A stretch of 9,465 bases of DNA, taken from the NCBI GenBank assembly GCA_945899335.1, contig CAMDIP010000038.1:1-9465 (forward strand). Reading direction: 5' to 3'. The DNA comes from Bordetella parapertussis. Lineage in GTDB: Bacteria > Pseudomonadota > Gammaproteobacteria > Burkholderiales > Burkholderiaceae_C. The notes beneath the pieces were generated by a model. That model was not told the DNA's origin. It did no database searches and was given only the letters and a program-made list of their open reading frames with translations. Numbering within the stretch: the stretch's first letter is position 1; every line of letters begins with the position of its first letter. Positions 7,531-9,465 of the stretch are shown here, piece by piece. The position numbers and the translations under genes were made by a program.

Positions 7531-8088
7531 TTATGCCGCTGGCTGCAACAAGTGGGCGTGCACCGCGCCAGCCTTCAAATGCTTGACCACGCGTAAGCCC
7601 CAAGCACTGACGTCTTCATCGCCCCATGCTTTGGCGGCTTCAAGGTAAATCTGCCCCGAAAGTTTGATGCAAGCCGCAGCTGCCGCCAATGCCATTGGGT
7701 ACTGCGGGAAGTCGTAGGGCGGGTCTAAAAACACCAGGTCCACGCTTTGAGGCGCTTGTTGTCTCAGGGTCGATAAGCCGTCCCCTCGCACCATGCGCAG
7801 TTGGTTGGCACCGAGCTTGGCCTGACTTTTGGCCATAGCCTCTATGCACAAAGAATTGGCATCACACAACAAAACATGGGCAGCGCCTCGGGAAGCAGCT
7901 TCAAAACCGAGCGCACCGGTACCTGCAAAAGCGTCCACACAATGCCAGCCTGTTAAATCTTGGCCCAGCCAGTTGAAGAGGGTTTCCCGCACCCTGTCGG
8001 GGGTGGGCCGAATATCCACAGAACGCGGAAGCGGCAGTTTGCTGCGCTTCCATTCGCCGCCAATGATGCGCACCTCGCCTGGCTTCAA
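7531..8088 (-). CDS. rsmD: 16S rRNA (guanine966-N2)-methyltransferase, TTG start
   Basis: RsmD methylates G966 of 16S rRNA, near the P-site tRNA, during 30S assembly. The 185-residue protein has VRIIGGEWKRSKL, RPTPDRVRETLFNWL, the S-adenosylmethionine site VDAFAGTGALGFEAASRG (51-68) and the catalytic NPPY-type motif as DPPY (122-125). No ATG precedes the conserved start. The furthest upstream start in frame is TTG at 8088, which forms a TTGA 4-nt overlap with the stop of the upstream M16 gene; this favours coupled translation and is my choice. GTG at 8073, just before RIIGG, is a real alternative that would shorten the protein by 5 residues. The rsmD-coaD order is widespread in proteobacteria. 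Confidence 0.94.
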   Translation of the reverse strand: MKPGEVRIIGGEWKRSKLPLPRSVDIRPTPDRVRETLFNWLGQDLTGWHCVDAFAGTGALGFEAASRGAAHVLLCDANSLCIEAMAKSQAKLGANQLRMVRGDGLSTLRQQAPQSVDLVFLDPPYDFPQYPMALAAAAACIKLSGQIYLEAAKAWGDEDVSAWGLRVVKHLKAGAVHAHLLQPAA

Positions 8089-9404
8089 GGCTTGGCACCC
8101 AAAATAACGGTCACCATACGCTCGGGCTGCAAGTTACGGGCAAAGGCTTGCTGTATTTGGGTGGCAGTGATTTTGTCAATTTCAGAAGACCAAGTGTCTA
8201 AGTAGTCAAGAGGCAAATCAAACCATGCGATGTTGCTGAGGTTGTCCAGCAGCTTGCGGTTACTGTCCAAGCGCAGGGCAAAGCCGCCAATCATGAAATC
8301 TTTGGCGGCTTGTACCTCTTGCTCGGTCGGGCCATTTCGCACAAAGTCACTCAACACATCTGTGGCGACTTGTACTGCTTGAGCGGCTTGGTCAGGGCGG
8401 GTTTGCAATCCCACGGAGAATGCACCGGCGTGCTGGGTGGGCGAAAAATAGCTGTAAACGCTGTAGCTCAAACCCCGTTTTTCACGCACCTCGTTGGTCA
8501 GTCGCGACACAAAACCACCACCGCCCAAAACATAGTTACCAAGAGTCAAAGCAAAGAAATCAGGATGTTGGCGGGCGATGCCTGGCTGGCCGATGAACAC
8601 ATGGGCTTGGGCTGATTCAAAAGGAATCTGCAGGGCTTTTGCCTCTTTCAAAGCTGACACTTCGGCTACGGTGGGCAACACAGGACAAGCGCTGTGGCGT
8701 GGCAAGCCGCTGAGCAGTTGGTTAAGCAAACGCTCTGTTTGTGCTCGGTTGACGGCGCCCACCACGCTGATCTTGGCTTGGCAGAGCAGCAGGTGGCTCG
8801 ACACAAACTTCGCCATCGCTGCGGAGTCGATGCGTTGCAAACTGGCTTCATCCACTTGCGCACCATAAGGATGTTTGCCAAACACGGCTTGGTTGAAGGC
8901 CTTGCCCGCTTGCGTAGCAGGCTTGGTATTGGATTCACGGATCGAGGCTACCCAACGCTCACGCTCGCTTTGCCACACATCATTGGGAAAACTGGGGGCG
9001 GCCAACTGCCTTGCCGCCAAAGCCACGGCGGCGTCAAGTAACTCCGGGCGTGTGAGACTGCGCAAGGAAAAGCTCATGCGGTCACTACCGGCGTTGGCGC
9101 TGACCATGGCACCCAAATCGGCCCACGCTTCGCCCAACTGGTTTTCATCCAGGGCGGGTTGGCCTTGGAAGGAATTGATGCCCTTGCCCATCATGTTGGC
9201 AGTCGCAACAGCCAAACCTGCCTGACCTGCAGGATCCCGACGGGAACCCGCGTCAAACTCGATTTCCACATCCACCATCGGTATGCCGGGCGCTTCTACC
9301 AGATACACCTTGGCTCCCGTGGGCATCGTCCAGTGTTGAATAGGAATACCTGCAAACGAAGCCACAGGCAAAAACCATAAAGCCAACCATGCAATGCGTT
9401 TCAT
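8085..9404 (-). CDS. M16-family peptidase subunit lacking the zinc-binding motif
   Basis: This 439-residue protein has the M16B (pitrilysin/processing-peptidase) fold in two halves, but the first half lacks the zinc site. Where active members have HxxEH in GLAHxxEHM, this one has VATAN (66-70) in GLAVATANMM, and the following EEI-type helix reads ASI. The second half keeps LGGGGFVSRLTNEVREKRGLSYSV (293-316), including the Arg/Tyr positions that in M16B dimers bind the substrate. It is therefore best read as the non-catalytic partner of a heterodimeric periplasmic protease, like the tandem M16 pairs of other proteobacteria. Residues 1-18 are a signal peptide (ASFA then GIP). GGAGG lies 7 nt before the ATG, and that ATG overlaps the stop of the upstream gene (ATGA). 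Substrate unknown. Confidence 0.9.
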   Translation of the reverse strand: MKRIAWLALWFLPVASFAGIPIQHWTMPTGAKVYLVEAPGIPMVDVEIEFDAGSRRDPAGQAGLAVATANMMGKGINSFQGQPALDENQLGEAWADLGAMVSANAGSDRMSFSLRSLTRPELLDAAVALAARQLAAPSFPNDVWQSERERWVASIRESNTKPATQAGKAFNQAVFGKHPYGAQVDEASLQRIDSAAMAKFVSSHLLLCQAKISVVGAVNRAQTERLLNQLLSGLPRHSACPVLPTVAEVSALKEAKALQIPFESAQAHVFIGQPGIARQHPDFFALTLGNYVLGGGGFVSRLTNEVREKRGLSYSVYSYFSPTQHAGAFSVGLQTRPDQAAQAVQVATDVLSDFVRNGPTEQEVQAAKDFMIGGFALRLDSNRKLLDNLSNIAWFDLPLDYLDTWSSEIDKITATQIQQAFARNLQPERMVTVILGAKP

Positions 9405-9465
9405 CGTGCGCCCTCCCCGTGGCGTGATCCTGCACTGGGTTTTCGCGCAAAGGCCCGCGATCCAG
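9401..9465 (-). CDS. C-terminal end of the upstream gene, probably the catalytic M16 subunit (partial)
   Basis: Only the last 20 codons and the stop lie in the window. The frame ends in TGA at 9403-9401, inside the ATGA that starts the next gene, giving the 4-nt overlap typical of coupled operon genes. The visible tail (ending RKPSAGSRHGEGAR) is basic and low complexity, with no domain to recognise. The call rests on context: in Burkholderiales an HxxEH-bearing M16 protease gene normally stands just upstream of the non-catalytic one. The other two frames are also open over this short stretch, so the frame choice is inferred from the overlap. Confidence 0.5.
   Translation of the reverse strand, partial: GSRAFARKPSAGSRHGEGAR
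9412..9416 (-). promoter_or_regulatory. Strong ribosome-binding site of the M16 gene
   Basis: GGAGG on the - strand, 7 nt before the ATG at 9404. It lies inside the end of the upstream gene and settles the start, since the same frame stays open up to the window edge without another start codon. Confidence 0.75.

Noticed and set aside
9405..9465. Upstream extension of the non-catalytic M16 protein beyond the ATG at 9404
   Set aside because: The frame is open to the edge but has no start codon there, and the ATG at 9404 has a strong ribosome-binding site followed by a clean signal peptide.

Overview
This window looks like ordinary chromosomal housekeeping DNA from a Burkholderiales bacterium, most likely a member of the Comamonadaceae. 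The evidence is the gene order (mutM | TPR gene-lolB-ispE-tRNA-Gln-prs-rplY-pth | fdx-coaD-rsmD-M16-M16), the style of the proteins (Prs with a short N-terminal lead, Pth with a Pro/Arg/Lys-rich tail) and the fairly GC-rich coding sequence. Genus cannot be fixed from sequence reading alone. I see no phage, transposase, CRISPR array, toxin-antitoxin or defence genes, and no convincing undescribed multi-gene system.

Left edge (1-581): the first two thirds of mutM (base-excision DNA glycosylase) run leftward out of the window. A 39-nt spacer separates it from the rightward cluster.

Rightward cluster (582-6728): a periplasmic TPR protein, in the position of Pseudomonas LbcA, is joined to lolB by a one-base stop/start overlap. 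Then come ispE, a tRNA-Gln(TTG), prs and rplY, closed by a strong intrinsic terminator (5649-5677). Next is a small non-coding island (about 5692-5784) built from a dispersed-type repeat. It is followed by pth, whose 3' end overlaps a small gene for an exported lysine-rich protein of unknown function. The known genes serve envelope lipoprotein delivery (lolB), isoprenoid precursor supply (ispE), nucleotide precursor supply (prs) and translation (tRNA-Gln, rplY, pth).

Leftward cluster (6740-9465): read from right to left, this holds the tail of a gene that is probably the catalytic M16 protease subunit, then an M16 subunit without the zinc-binding motif, rsmD, coaD and a 2[4Fe-4S] ferredoxin. 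The first three are linked by 4-nt overlaps (ATGA, then TTGA), and the ferredoxin follows coaD by 7 nt, which points to one operon. It meets the rightward cluster tail to tail at a hairpin covering both stop codons.

The points most worth a second look are the repeat island before pth, the secreted Lys-rich protein nested in the pth 3' end, the apparent loss of the lipobox in the LbcA-position protein, and the degenerate M16 subunit.
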